A stretch of 45,661 nt of DNA from contig JANQNP010000034.1 in assembly GCA_028279505.1 (NCBI GenBank), positions 1 through 45,661 on the forward strand, written 5' to 3'. The notes under the pieces were generated by a model that made no database searches, was not told where the DNA came from, and was given only the letters and a program-made list of their open reading frames with translations. The position numbers were made by a program, and so were the translations under genes. Below are positions 1-11,155 of this stretch, in pieces (positions within the stretch are counted from its first letter, which is position 1; each line of letters begins with the position of its first letter). Origin of the DNA: Dehalococcoidia bacterium (GTDB lineage Bacteria > Chloroflexota > Dehalococcoidia > UBA2979).

Positions 1-2651
1 CGTGCTGCATCCAGCGCCTCATCGAGTCGTGAGCTATCGCGGCCTCCTGCCTGCGCGAGCTGGGGTCGTCCGCCGCCGCCGCCACCGGTGATCTGAGCGG
101 CTGCCCGGACCACCTCGTCGGCTTGCAGCCCGCGCTCGACCACATCCTCGGTCGCCGCGGCAATGAACATCGGTCGCCCGTTGATCTCGGCCGCCAGCGC
201 GATGAACGCGGTGCCGAGGCGTTGTCGGAGCCGGTCGACCATCGGTCGCAGCGCGTCGGCCGAGTCGGCGTCGACGCGGGCGACGAGCACCTGCACGCCG
301 TCGATCGCTTCCGCGGCGTCGACGAGGTCGTCGGCCCGACCCGCCGAGGCCTGCTGGGCTGCCTCCTCGGCGCGTCGCCGCTCCGCGGCAAGCTGCTCCT
401 CGAGCGCCGACACGCGGTCGCCCACCTCGGCGGCCGGCACCTTGAAGTGCTGCGCGAGGTCATCCAGCTGATCGAGGCGCGTTTCGATGTACTCGTCGGC
501 CTCCGGACCGGTGAGCGCCTCGATCCGGCGCAGGCCGGCGCCGATGCTGGAGTCGGAGACGATCTGGAGCCGGCCGACCTGCCCGGTGGAGTGCAGGTGG
601 GTGCCGCCGCAGAACTCACGGCTGAAGCACTGCGGCGAGTGTTGGTGGCCGTGCCCATGCGCCTCGCAGTACTCGACGACCCGGACCTGGTCGCTGTACT
701 TGTCCTCGAAGAACGCGATCGCGCCGCGCTCGACCGCCTCGTCGTACGGCAGGACGAGCGTTTCGCGCGTGATGTCCTCGCGAACCTTGTCGTTGACCAG
801 ACGCTGGATCACGCGGAACTGTTCCCGCGTCGGCGGCTCGGGATGGGTGTAGTCGAAGCGCAGCCGGTCCGGCCCGACGTAAGAACCGGCCTGTCGCACG
901 TGGGTGCCCAGCACCTCGCGAAGCGCCGCGTGCAGCAGGTGGGTGGCGGTGTGGTTGCGCATCGAGCCCTGGCGGAACTCCGGGTCGACACGCGACTCCG
1001 CGCTCTCGTCGCGCTCAATTGCGCCCTCGGTCACCTCGCCGATGTGGACGATCGCGTCCCCGAAGCGCTGCGTGTCGTCGACGCGGAAGCGGCCGCTGGG
1101 CGTGATCAGCTCGCCATGGTCGCCGATCTGGCCACCGCCCTCCGGATAGCTGGTGGAGGCAGCCAGCACCACCTCGCCGGCTTCCCCGCTCTCGAGGCGG
1201 TCGGCGATCGCGCCCTCCCGCATCAGCAGCGACACCGTCGAGGTGCCATTCAACCCGTCGTAGCCGGTGAACTCGGACTCCACGCCGAGCGCGGCGTAGC
1301 GCGCCGCGCGGTCGTCACCCGCGGTCGCAAAGGTCTCCTCACCTCGGGAGCGCTCGCGCTGCGCGTCCATCTCCGCCTCGAAGCCGGCCTCATCGACCTC
1401 GAAGCCGTGCGAGGCAGCGACCTCGCGGGTCAGCTCGGGCGGGAGGCCGTGCGTGTCGTAGAGCGTGAACATGTCCCGCCCCGGCACCTGCTTCGACTCA
1501 CCCTCGCGGAGGATCACCTCATCGAGGAGCTCGAGACCACGGGCGAGCGTCTGTTGGAAGCGCGCTTCCTCGACCTCCGCGACGCGCATGACGAAGTCAC
1601 GCTGCTCCTCGAGCTCCGGGTTCGCCTTCAGCGAGTTGTCGATCGCGGCGTTGACGACGCGTCCGAGGAACGGCTCGCGCATCCCGAGGTGCTGGTACCC
1701 GAAGTAGACGGCGCGCCGGAGCACCCGGCGCAGCACGTAACCACGGCCGTCGTTGCTCGGGAGGACGCCGTCGGTGATCAGGAAGGAGATCGCGCGCGCG
1801 TGCTCGGCGACGGCGCGCAGGGCCTCGGTGACCACAGGGTTCTCGTGCGGGTCGTAGGTGCGACCGGAGACGGCCTCGGCCTCGGCGATCACCGCGCGCA
1901 GCTCCTCGGTCTCGTGGACCGTGCGCACGTGCTGCATGACCGAGGCGAGACGCTCGAGGCCAGCGCCGGTGTCGATGTTCGCGGCGGGCAGCGGCTCGCG
2001 GTTGCCCTCCTCGTCCTGGTTGTAGGTCATGAAGACCAGGTTCCAGATCTCGAGGAACCGCCCGCTCTCGAGGGCGGGGTGATCGGCGTCGTAGTCGTAG
2101 TCCGGCGCGCGCGGCTCGGCTGGCTCGCCGAAGTCGTAGTGCAGCTCGGAGCACGGGCCACAGGGACCGGAGTCGCCCGGTGGCCCCCAGTAGTTCCCCT
2201 GCTCGGCGGTGTAGCGGAGGATGCGCTCCTCGGGGAGGCCCTTCGCGCGCCAGAGGTCGAACGCCTCGTCGTCGTCGGTGTACACCGTCGCCCAGAGGCG
2301 GTCCGGGTCGATCTCGAGCACCTCGGTCAGAAACTCCCAGGCCCAGTCGATCGCCTCGGGCTTGAAGTAGTCACCGACAGAGAAGTTCCCGAGCATCTCG
2401 AACAGCGTCAGATGACTCTCGTCGCCGACCTCTTCGATGTCGACGGTGCGGAAGCAACGCTGGATCGAGGTCAGTCGCCTGGCGGGCGGCTCCTCGAGGC
2501 CCATGAAGTACGGCTTGAACTGCACCATGCCGGCGCTGGTGAACATCAGCGTCGGGTCGCCGTGCGGGATCAGCGATGCGGAGGGGATCCGGCGGTGACC
2601 GCGCGCCTCGAAGAAGTCGAGAAACGCCTGTCGCAGTTCATCAACTGTCAA
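1..2651 (-). CDS. alaS: Alanyl-tRNA synthetase, C-terminus cut by window edge
   Basis: Charges tRNA-Ala with alanine in the cytoplasm. Read on the minus strand, the protein opens with TVDELRQAFLDFFEARGHRR, the usual class II AlaRS N-terminus. The editing-domain zinc motif HTATHLLH lies near residue 566 and its partner CGGTH near 680. A Gly-rich stretch GGGGGRPQLAQAGG near the window edge is the hallmark of the C-Ala domain. About 883 residues are visible, so only a few C-terminal residues are missing. I chose the TTG at 2651-2649 because the homology begins there and a GGAGGG lies 9 nt upstream; no ATG or GTG fits. The gene diverges from glmU across a roughly 215-bp gap. Identity is essentially certain; the start codon is likely. 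Confidence 0.97.
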   Translation of the reverse strand, partial: MTVDELRQAFLDFFEARGHRRIPSASLIPHGDPTLMFTSAGMVQFKPYFMGLEEPPARRLTSIQRCFRTVDIEEVGDESHLTLFEMLGNFSVGDYFKPEAIDWAWEFLTEVLEIDPDRLWATVYTDDDEAFDLWRAKGLPEERILRYTAEQGNYWGPPGDSGPCGPCSELHYDFGEPAEPRAPDYDYDADHPALESGRFLEIWNLVFMTYNQDEEGNREPLPAANIDTGAGLERLASVMQHVRTVHETEELRAVIAEAEAVSGRTYDPHENPVVTEALRAVAEHARAISFLITDGVLPSNDGRGYVLRRVLRRAVYFGYQHLGMREPFLGRVVNAAIDNSLKANPELEEQRDFVMRVAEVEEARFQQTLARGLELLDEVILREGESKQVPGRDMFTLYDTHGLPPELTREVAASHGFEVDEAGFEAEMDAQRERSRGEETFATAGDDRAARYAALGVESEFTGYDGLNGTSTVSLLMREGAIADRLESGEAGEVVLAASTSYPEGGGQIGDHGELITPSGRFRVDDTQRFGDAIVHIGEVTEGAIERDESAESRVDPEFRQGSMRNHTATHLLHAALREVLGTHVRQAGSYVGPDRLRFDYTHPEPPTREQFRVIQRLVNDKVREDITRETLVLPYDEAVERGAIAFFEDKYSDQVRVVEYCEAHGHGHQHSPQCFSREFCGGTHLHSTGQVGRLQIVSDSSIGAGLRRIEALTGPEADEYIETRLDQLDDLAQHFKVPAAEVGDRVSALEEQLAAERRRAEEAAQQASAGRADDLVDAAEAIDGVQVLVARVDADSADALRPMVDRLRQRLGTAFIALAAEINGRPMFIAAATEDVVERGLQADEVVRAAAQITGGGGGGRPQLAQAGGRDSSRLDEALDAA

Positions 2652-2779
2652 GGAAGCCCGCCCTCCGCAGCGCGCCCGCCTGAAGTCCTGATCGGCTGCC
2701 ACTCAGGCAGTCGCGATCGCCCGGAGCCGCAGTCGGTCAGGCACAGGGGAGGTGCCGGTCCGTCGCCGTCTCGCTAGGG

Positions 2780-2785
2780 TAGAAT
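2780..2785 (+). promoter_or_regulatory. Putative -10 element TAGAAT for glmU leader
   Basis: TAGAAT lies in the alaS/glmU divergent gap, with no convincing -35 hexamer at the expected distance. Transcription would start near 2792 and give a leader of about 75 nt that carries the small ORF at 2820. Confidence 0.4.
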
Positions 2786-2819
2786 GCGCCGTGAGAGGCG
2801 GTCAATTTTGGAGTCGCGC

Positions 2820-2870
2820 ATGCCCGTTCGGGCCCGTGCCCACAGCCGTCTCCAGCCGATCCGCCGATGA
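2820..2870 (+). CDS. Possible 16-codon Arg-rich leader peptide upstream of glmU
   Basis: ATG 2820 is preceded by GGAG at 2810-2813, a spacing of 6 nt, and encodes MPVRARAHSRLQPIRR. Its TGA stop (2868-2870) overlaps the glmU ATG (2867-2869) as ATGA. glmU itself has no Shine-Dalgarno sequence, so ribosomes ending on this peptide could restart on glmU by translational coupling. Five of the sixteen residues are Arg and one is His. I do not recognise the peptide as a known family. It could be chance in GC-rich DNA, but the good ribosome site and exact overlap argue for function. Confidence 0.5.
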   Translation: MPVRARAHSRLQPIRR

Positions 2871-4249
2871 CCGAGCCGCTCTCGCACCCTGCCAGACCTG
2901 ACTGGACCGCCGTCATCCTCGCCGCCGGGCGCGGCACGCGCATGCACTCCACCCTCCCGAAAGCGCTCCACCCCGTCGCCGGCGTCCCGATGGTCCGTCA
3001 CGTCGCCAACGCGGCGCGCGGCGCGGGCTTCGGCCAGATCGTGGTCGTCGTCAGCCCCGAGGGCGAACCGGTCGCCGAGACGGCGGGCGACGGTGCGGTC
3101 GCGGCCATCCAGACCGAACCGCTTGGCACCGGTCACGCCGCCCTCGCCGGAGCCTCGGCGGTGGGTGACGCCTCGACGGTCGTGATCCTCAACGGGGATC
3201 TGCCGTTGCTGACCGCGGAGACGCTCGCGGCGGCGGCCGCGCGCCACGCCGAGGCTGATGCCACGCTGACGTTCGTCACCGCCGAGGTCGCCGACCCGAC
3301 CGGCTATGGCCGCGTCGACCGCAAGGTCGGCCGCGTGCACGCGATCGTTGAGGAGGCCGACACCGACGCCGACACCGGCGCGATCAACGAGATCAACGTC
3401 GGGCTCTACCTCGCGGAGGCCGACTGGCTCCGAGGGGCGCTCGCGGCCCTCGAGCCGAGCGCCGGCGGCGAGCTGTACCTGACCGACATCGTGACCGCCG
3501 CCGTTGCGCACGGCACCGTCGAGACCTACCGGCTCGCCAACCTCGGCGAGGTGCAACAGGTCAACGATCGCGTCGAGCTCGCGCGCGCCGAGGCGGTGAT
3601 GCGAACGCGGATTCGCGAGCGATTGATGCGCGCCGGCGTCACGATCGCCGACCCCGCGAGCACCTACGTCGACGCCAGCGTCGAAGTCGGAGCCGACACG
3701 ACGCTCCTCCCGGGTACGCACCTCCTCGGAGCGACGGCGGTCGGCGCGAACTGTGAGCTGGGACCGAACGCAGTGCTGCGGGACGTCACCGCCGGCGACC
3801 GGGTGCGCGTCGGGAGTTCGACCCTCGAAGGGTCGACGCTCGCCGAGGACGTCGAGATCGGGCCGTACTGCCATCTGCGGCCCGGGTCGGTCATCGAGCG
3901 CGACGTGCACCTCGGGAACTACGTCGAGGTGAAGGAGTCGCGGATCGGCGCCGGGACCCAGATCGGGCATTTCTCCTATGTCGGGGATGCGCGGGTCGGT
4001 CAAGCTGTGAATATCGGTGCGGGGACCGTCACCGCGAACTACGATGGTGAGCGGAAGCATCGAACGGAAATTGGCGACGGGGCATTCATCGGCGTGGACT
4101 CCATGCTGGTGGCCCCGGTGAACGTGGGGGCAAGCGCGCGCACTGCGGCTGGAGCGGTCGTCATCGACGACGTGCCACCCGGTGAACTGGCGATCGGGGT
4201 GCCGGCGCGCAACCGACCCAACGAAGGAGGAAAACCCGGCCGCGGCTGA
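2867..4249 (+). CDS. glmU: Bifunctional GlcN-1-P acetyltransferase / GlcNAc-1-P uridyltransferase
   Basis: Makes UDP-GlcNAc for peptidoglycan and other glycans by acetylating GlcN-1-P and then transferring UMP. The N-terminal uridyltransferase shows LAAGRGTRM with a downstream Lys (TLPKALHPVAG), QTEPLGTGHA, and NGDLPLL for metal and sugar binding. The C-terminal left-handed beta-helix carries the acetyltransferase signature (GNYVEVKES, HFSYVGDA, NIGAGTVTANYDG, KHRTEIGDGAFIG). The 460 residues match the family. The N-terminus is about ten residues longer than in many homologues, but ATG 2867 is the only good candidate and it overlaps the leader-peptide stop. glmS, the first enzyme of the same pathway, lies elsewhere in this window; glmM is not seen here. 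Confidence 0.97.
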   Translation: MTEPLSHPARPDWTAVILAAGRGTRMHSTLPKALHPVAGVPMVRHVANAARGAGFGQIVVVVSPEGEPVAETAGDGAVAAIQTEPLGTGHAALAGASAVGDASTVVILNGDLPLLTAETLAAAAARHAEADATLTFVTAEVADPTGYGRVDRKVGRVHAIVEEADTDADTGAINEINVGLYLAEADWLRGALAALEPSAGGELYLTDIVTAAVAHGTVETYRLANLGEVQQVNDRVELARAEAVMRTRIRERLMRAGVTIADPASTYVDASVEVGADTTLLPGTHLLGATAVGANCELGPNAVLRDVTAGDRVRVGSSTLEGSTLAEDVEIGPYCHLRPGSVIERDVHLGNYVEVKESRIGAGTQIGHFSYVGDARVGQAVNIGAGTVTANYDGERKHRTEIGDGAFIGVDSMLVAPVNVGASARTAAGAVVIDDVPPGELAIGVPARNRPNEGGKPGRG

Positions 4250-4273
4250 CCCCTGGCCAACGCCTGCTTTCTC

Positions 4274-5584
4274 TTGGATAGCAGCTTAGTCATCGTCGTC
4301 GCGACGCTGTTCGCGACGGCCATCCTCCTGGTTCTCATCGCAGCCGCCGAGGCAGGCGTGACGGCGCTCTCCCGCGGGCGCATCCGCTCGGAACATCCCA
4401 ACGGCCTCGGTGGTCTCCTCCTCAGCTACATCGGTCAGCGCCAGCGCATCCTGCGCACGCTCAGCGTCGCCACCACCGCCGTGATCGTGCTCTGCACAGG
4501 CACGCTCACCTTCGCCCTGCTCCAGGGCTCCGAGGTCACGATCGAGGCGACCGCCGTTGCCGTCCTCGCGTCGTTCGCCTTCGTCGCGTTCGTGCGCCAG
4601 AGCACGCGCTCGATCGTCCTCCTGAACCCGGAGCGCTGGGGCCTGCGCCTCTCCCTCCCGATCCGCCTGCTGCAGGTCGTCTTCACCCCGCTCGCATGGC
4701 TCGCCAACGCCCCGGTGAACCTGGTGCTCCGCCTGATCGGCCGCGGCGACCAGCTCCGCGAGGTTGACCCGACCGAGGAGCTGGTCGGGCTCCTCGAGGT
4801 GACCGAAGCCGGCGAGGAGCCGGCGATGGCGGAACAACGCCGGATGATGCGCGGCGTGATCGACATGACGCAGCAGACCGTCCGCGAGCTGATGACCCCG
4901 CGCACCGACCTGATCGGCGTCACCATCGAGGCGTCGATGGGTGACGTGATGAAGGTGATCAGCGAGTCCGGCTACAGCCGGATCCCCCTCTACGCCGACT
5001 CACTCGACACGATCGTCGGCGTCATCTACGCGAAGGACCTGCTCGCCTACCTGCGCACCGGCGACGTCACGCCCAAGCTCGAGGACATCTGCCGCCCCGC
5101 CTACTTCGTCCCCGAGACGAAGCGCGCCGACGAACTGCTCGCCGACCTCCGTCGTGACCAGGTCCACCTCGCGATCGCGGTCGACGAGTACGGCGGAACC
5201 GCCGGCGTCGTTACCGTCGAGGACCTGCTCGAGGAGATCGTGGGCGAGATCGCCGACGAGTACGACGTCGAAGAGGTCGAGATCGAGCGTGTCGCCGACG
5301 ACGAAGCGCTCGTCGACGCGCGGATGACGATCGACGAGCTGAACGACCTGTTCGGCACCACGATCGAATCGGACGACTTCGACACGGTCGGCGGCCTCAT
5401 CTTCACGCTGCTCGGCCGCCTCGCCACCCCCGGCGACGAGGTCTCGACCTTCGACGAGGACAGCTCCGAGGGCGACATGGGCCTCGAACTGCGGGTGCTC
5501 TCCGTCCTCGGACGGCGCATCAAGAAGGTGAAGGTGACGCTCCGCCTGCGTGCCGCGGAGCCCGTCACCGCCGACGTCGTCTAG
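4274..5584 (+). CDS. CNNM/CorC-HlyC family membrane transporter with CBS pair
   Basis: Family members (CNNM, CorC/HlyC, TlyC) are linked to Mg2+/Co2+ export or homeostasis. Four hydrophobic segments fill about residues 3-150 (DUF21/CNNM domain). Two CBS domains follow at about 190-310, with MTPRTDLIGV starting the first and VDEYGGTAGVVTVEDLLEEI ending the second. A CorC_HlyC domain comes last (MTIDELNDLFGTTI, DTVGGLIFTLLGRL). The gene is in the same frame as glmU and only 24 nt beyond its stop, so read-through would give a fusion. No ATG or GTG exists between that stop and the first membrane helix; TTG 4274 is the best start but lacks a Shine-Dalgarno sequence. Function is certain only at family level. 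Confidence 0.9.
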   Translation: MDSSLVIVVATLFATAILLVLIAAAEAGVTALSRGRIRSEHPNGLGGLLLSYIGQRQRILRTLSVATTAVIVLCTGTLTFALLQGSEVTIEATAVAVLASFAFVAFVRQSTRSIVLLNPERWGLRLSLPIRLLQVVFTPLAWLANAPVNLVLRLIGRGDQLREVDPTEELVGLLEVTEAGEEPAMAEQRRMMRGVIDMTQQTVRELMTPRTDLIGVTIEASMGDVMKVISESGYSRIPLYADSLDTIVGVIYAKDLLAYLRTGDVTPKLEDICRPAYFVPETKRADELLADLRRDQVHLAIAVDEYGGTAGVVTVEDLLEEIVGEIADEYDVEEVEIERVADDEALVDARMTIDELNDLFGTTIESDDFDTVGGLIFTLLGRLATPGDEVSTFDEDSSEGDMGLELRVLSVLGRRIKKVKVTLRLRAAEPVTADVV

Positions 5585-5602
5585 CGGCGCTAATCGCGCC
5601 GC
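5584..5602 (+). terminator. Stem-loop at the end of the CNNM gene
   Basis: GCGGCGC and GCGCCGC form a perfect 7-bp stem around the loop TAATC, starting on the last base of the stop codon. There is no U-tract, so it may be a weak or Rho-assisted terminator. Confidence 0.4.
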
Positions 5603-5643
5603 GCCGGTCGCCAGCGATCGGTGCTCCAGCAGACAGACAACTG

Positions 5644-5671
5644 TTGCGGGGTTGCATTCGTCGCGTACCCT
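5644..5671 (+). promoter_or_regulatory. Putative dprA promoter (TTGCGG, 16 nt, TACCCT)
   Basis: TTGCGG at 5644-5649 and TACCCT at 5666-5671 are 16 nt apart. The -10 ends only 8 nt before the dprA ATG at 5680, so the transcript would begin on or next to the start codon. Confidence 0.45.
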
Positions 5672-5679
5672 GTCGGCCG

Positions 5680-6848
5680 ATGACCGAGTTCAGAACAAAT
5701 GATCTGCCCTACTGGGTGGCGCTCCATCGGGCGTACCAGCTCGGGGGCGCGGGGTTCGAAGCCCTCGAACGGGCGTTTCCCAGCATGGAGGCGGCCTGGC
5801 GTGCCGCGCCGGCGGAGCTGAAGGCGGCGGGCCTCGATGGCCGCGCCGTCAACAGCATCGCGAAGATCCGAGGCGAAACCACCCCCGAGGCCGAGATGGA
5901 ACGGCTCACCCTCGCCGGGGTCATGGCCCTCGCGAGGCCCGATCCGCGCTACCCGGAGCGGTTGCGGGAGATCCCTGATGCTCCGCCCGTCCTCTACCTG
6001 AAAGGCTCTTGGGAACCGGAGGACGACTGGAGCGTCGCCGTCGTCGGAACGCGACGCACCACGAGCTACGGCCGCGAGGCGACGATCGAGCTGGTCGGCG
6101 GGATCGCCCCCCACCGCGTCACGATCGTCTCGGGGCTCGCGCGAGGGATCGACACCATCGCCCATCACACCGCCCTCGATGCCGGCGCGCGCACCGTCGC
6201 GGTGCTCGCCAACGGGCTGGACATCGTCTATCCCTCGGAGAACCGGGGGCTCGCGGACCGGATCGCCGAGCAGGGCGCCGTCGTCTCCGACTACCCACTG
6301 GGCACGAAGCCGAACGCGAAGCACTTCCCACGCCGGAACCGGATCCTGTCAGGGCTCGCGCTCGGCACCGTGGTGGTCGAAGGTGACTACACCAGCGGCG
6401 CCATGATCACGGCCCGCTTTGCGATGGAACAGAACCGAGAGGTCTTCGCCGTGCCCGGCTCGATCTTCTCCCCACAGTCCCGAGGCCCGCTCTCCCTGAT
6501 CCGCGACGGCGCCACGCCCGCGACCCGCGCCGAGGACGTGCTCGAGGCGCTCAATCTGACGAAGCTCGGCGCTCAGCTCGACTTCAGCCGCGCCATGCCC
6601 GCGGTCAATGGGAACGAACGATCGGTGATCGACGTTCTGACCCGTGAACCACGCCACATCGACGAGCTGGTCCGGGAGAGCGGTTTGGCGGCCGCTACGG
6701 TCTCCGGTACGCTCGCAATGCTCGAACTTAAGGGTCTCGCGCGTGACGTCGGTGGCATGCAGTATGTCCGACTCCGCGAGGACCTGACCGATTATGACTC
6801 CCAATCCGCGGCAGCCCAGGACGTGCCCGCCGGAGAGCGAGCGGTGAA

Positions 6849-6852
<4 letters not shown>
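5680..6852 (+). CDS. dprA: DNA processing protein DprA
   Basis: Binds incoming single-stranded DNA and loads RecA during natural transformation. The Rossmann-like core shows VVGTRRTTSYGR, the signature SGLARGIDTIAH, VLANGLDIVYP and FPRRNRILSGL. The last 70 residues look like the winged-helix DML1-type domain (VIDVLTREPRHIDELVRESG). Length is 390 residues, normal for the family. ATG 5680 is preferred over an in-frame TTG at 5644 because a -10 element sits just upstream and homology starts after it. The stop overlaps the topA start as ATGA, the classic dprA-topA arrangement. Other competence genes are not visible in this window, so transformation is not proven. Confidence 0.95.
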
Positions 6853-9602
<2,750 letters not shown>

Positions 9603-9630
9603 CCCGTCGCCTCGCTCCCGCCCGCGCTGC

Positions 9631-9636
9631 TAGGCT
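9631..9636 (+). promoter_or_regulatory. Possible -10 element TAGGCT upstream of xerC
   Basis: TAGGCT lies in the 87-bp topA-xerC gap, without a clear -35. A start near 9644 would leave a leader of about 45 nt that includes a CGGAG ribosome site. The same hexamer appears before the small gene at 16738. Confidence 0.3.
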
Positions 9637-9689
9637 GGGCATCTCCCCATCCGTGGGACCTCTGGCGGGGTGACGCGGAGCGACCCGAC

Positions 9690-10658
9690 GTGCCGAAGTC
9701 CGATCCCCCGACCGACCGACGCCGCGAACCGGCTCCCGAGGCGCTCGCCGTCCTCGATCGCTACCTCGAGCACATCGAGCACGTCCGCCGGCGCTCCGAG
9801 CACACCGTCCGCAACTACCGAGCGGACATCGAGGCGTTCCTCGCCTTCCTCGGCGCGGTCGACACGTCGTTCGACGAGGCCGGGCGGCGACTCGGCCGGG
9901 CGCACCTCGGTGAGCTGCGCGCTGCCGGCGTCGCCGACAGCTCGATCAAGCGCCGCGCCACGACCATCGCCGCCTTCTACCGCTGGCTCGATCGCGAGGG
10001 CGTCCCGCTCAACCCCGCGCCCGGCGACTCGATGCTGCGCCTCCGCTTCCCGAAGGCGACACGCCGCCTCCCCCACTTCCTCTCCACCGAGGAGGCCGCC
10101 GACCTCGTGGACGCACCGGAGGCGGACACGCCCTCGGGGCTGCGCGACCGCGCGATCCTGGAACTCCTCTACGGCGCCGGCCTGCGCGTCAGCGAGGTCG
10201 CCGCGCTGAACCAGCGCGACGTGGATCTCACGAATCGCCAGCTCCACGTCACCGGCAAGGGCGACCGCTCGAGGATCGCCCTCTTCGGCGCGCCGGCCGC
10301 CGAGGCCCTGCGCGCCTACCTCGACCGGGCGCGACCGGAGCTCGCGACCGGCGCCGAGGACGCTGTCTTCCTCAACCGGTCGGGCGGGCGCCTGACGGCG
10401 CGCTCGATCCAGCGCCTCGCGCGTCGGAGCGGGATGCAGGCCGGCATCGCCCAGCCGGTGCACCCGCACCTGCTGCGGCACAGCTTTGCCACCCATATGC
10501 TGGAGGGCGAAGCCGACCTGCGCGTGGTGCAACACCTGCTCGGGCACAGTTCGGCCGACACCACGCAGATCTACACCGCGGTCGCCCACCGCCGCCGCGA
10601 AGCATTGATCACCTCCGCGCTCGACCGCGCCCGCCGTACCGAGGACGGCGAGGAGTAG
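9690..10658 (+). CDS. xerC: Tyrosine recombinase XerC/XerD
   Basis: Site-specific recombinase expected to resolve chromosome dimers at dif. The N-terminal SAM-like core-binding domain spans about 15-105. The catalytic residues are all present: R166 (GAGLRVSE), a Lys in VTGKGDRS, H260 and R263 (HLLRHSF), H286 (LGHSS) and Y295 (QIYTAV). Length is 322 residues. The GTG start at 9690 is preceded by CGGAG with 9 nt spacing. XerC and XerD cannot be told apart from sequence alone; the topA neighbourhood resembles the topA-xerC order in Firmicutes, hence the symbol. No transposon or integron signs surround it, so this is the housekeeping enzyme rather than a mobile integrase. Confidence 0.9.
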   Translation: MPKSDPPTDRRREPAPEALAVLDRYLEHIEHVRRRSEHTVRNYRADIEAFLAFLGAVDTSFDEAGRRLGRAHLGELRAAGVADSSIKRRATTIAAFYRWLDREGVPLNPAPGDSMLRLRFPKATRRLPHFLSTEEAADLVDAPEADTPSGLRDRAILELLYGAGLRVSEVAALNQRDVDLTNRQLHVTGKGDRSRIALFGAPAAEALRAYLDRARPELATGAEDAVFLNRSGGRLTARSIQRLARRSGMQAGIAQPVHPHLLRHSFATHMLEGEADLRVVQHLLGHSSADTTQIYTAVAHRRREALITSALDRARRTEDGEE

Positions 10659-10702
10659 GATCGGCCGCGGGCAACCACTCGCGGCACGAAGCGGAGACTC
10701 CG

Positions 10703-11155
10703 ATGCGGATCCTGATTCTCAACGGGCCCAACCTGAACCTGCTCGGGCACCGTGAGCCGGACGTCTACGGCTACGAAACGCTCGCCGACATCGAGACGCT
10801 GCTCCGCCAGCGCGCCGAGGACCTCGGCGGCATCGAGCTCGACTTCGTGCAGTCCAACCACGAGGGCGAGCTGATCGACGCGATCCACGCCCACCGCGAC
10901 TGGGACGGCATCGTGATCAACGGCGCCGCCTTCACCCACAGCTCGACCGCCATCGCGGACGCGCTCAGCTCGATCACGATCCCGGCCATCGAGGTCCATC
11001 TCACCAACGTGCACGCTCGCCCGGAGACGTGGCGCCACCACTCCTTCCTCTCGCCCGTCACCTGGGGCCAGGTCTCCGGCTTCGGCTACCGCAGCTACCT
11101 CGCGGCGCTCGACCTGCTCTACAGCCGGGTCGCCGAGGAGGAGCAGAACGCGTGA
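10703..11155 (+). CDS. aroQ: 3-dehydroquinate dehydratase, type II
   Basis: Third step of the shikimate pathway, dehydrating 3-dehydroquinate. The protein begins MRILILNGPNLNLLGHREPD, the diagnostic type II opening, and contains the catalytic-loop tyrosine region (VYGYETL), QSNHEGELID, INGAAFTHSS and IEVHLTNVHAR. At 150 residues it has the normal length. A GCGGAG ribosome site lies 6 nt before ATG 10703. Its stop overlaps the next gene's GTG start (GTGA). The order aroQ, M24 peptidase, efp matches Bacillus subtilis yqhS-yqhT-efp. Confidence 0.97.
   Translation: MRILILNGPNLNLLGHREPDVYGYETLADIETLLRQRAEDLGGIELDFVQSNHEGELIDAIHAHRDWDGIVINGAAFTHSSTAIADALSSITIPAIEVHLTNVHARPETWRHHSFLSPVTWGQVSGFGYRSYLAALDLLYSRVAEEEQNA

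Noticed and set aside
68..90. GCCGCC repeat near the window start
   Set aside because: It encodes the conserved Gly run of the AlaRS C-terminal domain.
123..2777. Very long plus-strand open frame opposite alaS (884 codons)
   Set aside because: The minus strand encodes a complete, motif-bearing AlaRS; the plus frame is a high-GC antisense shadow with no recognisable domain.
9690..10658. Tyrosine recombinase as a sign of a mobile element
   Set aside because: It sits in a housekeeping block with all neighbours in conserved order, and no attachment repeats or cargo genes are present.
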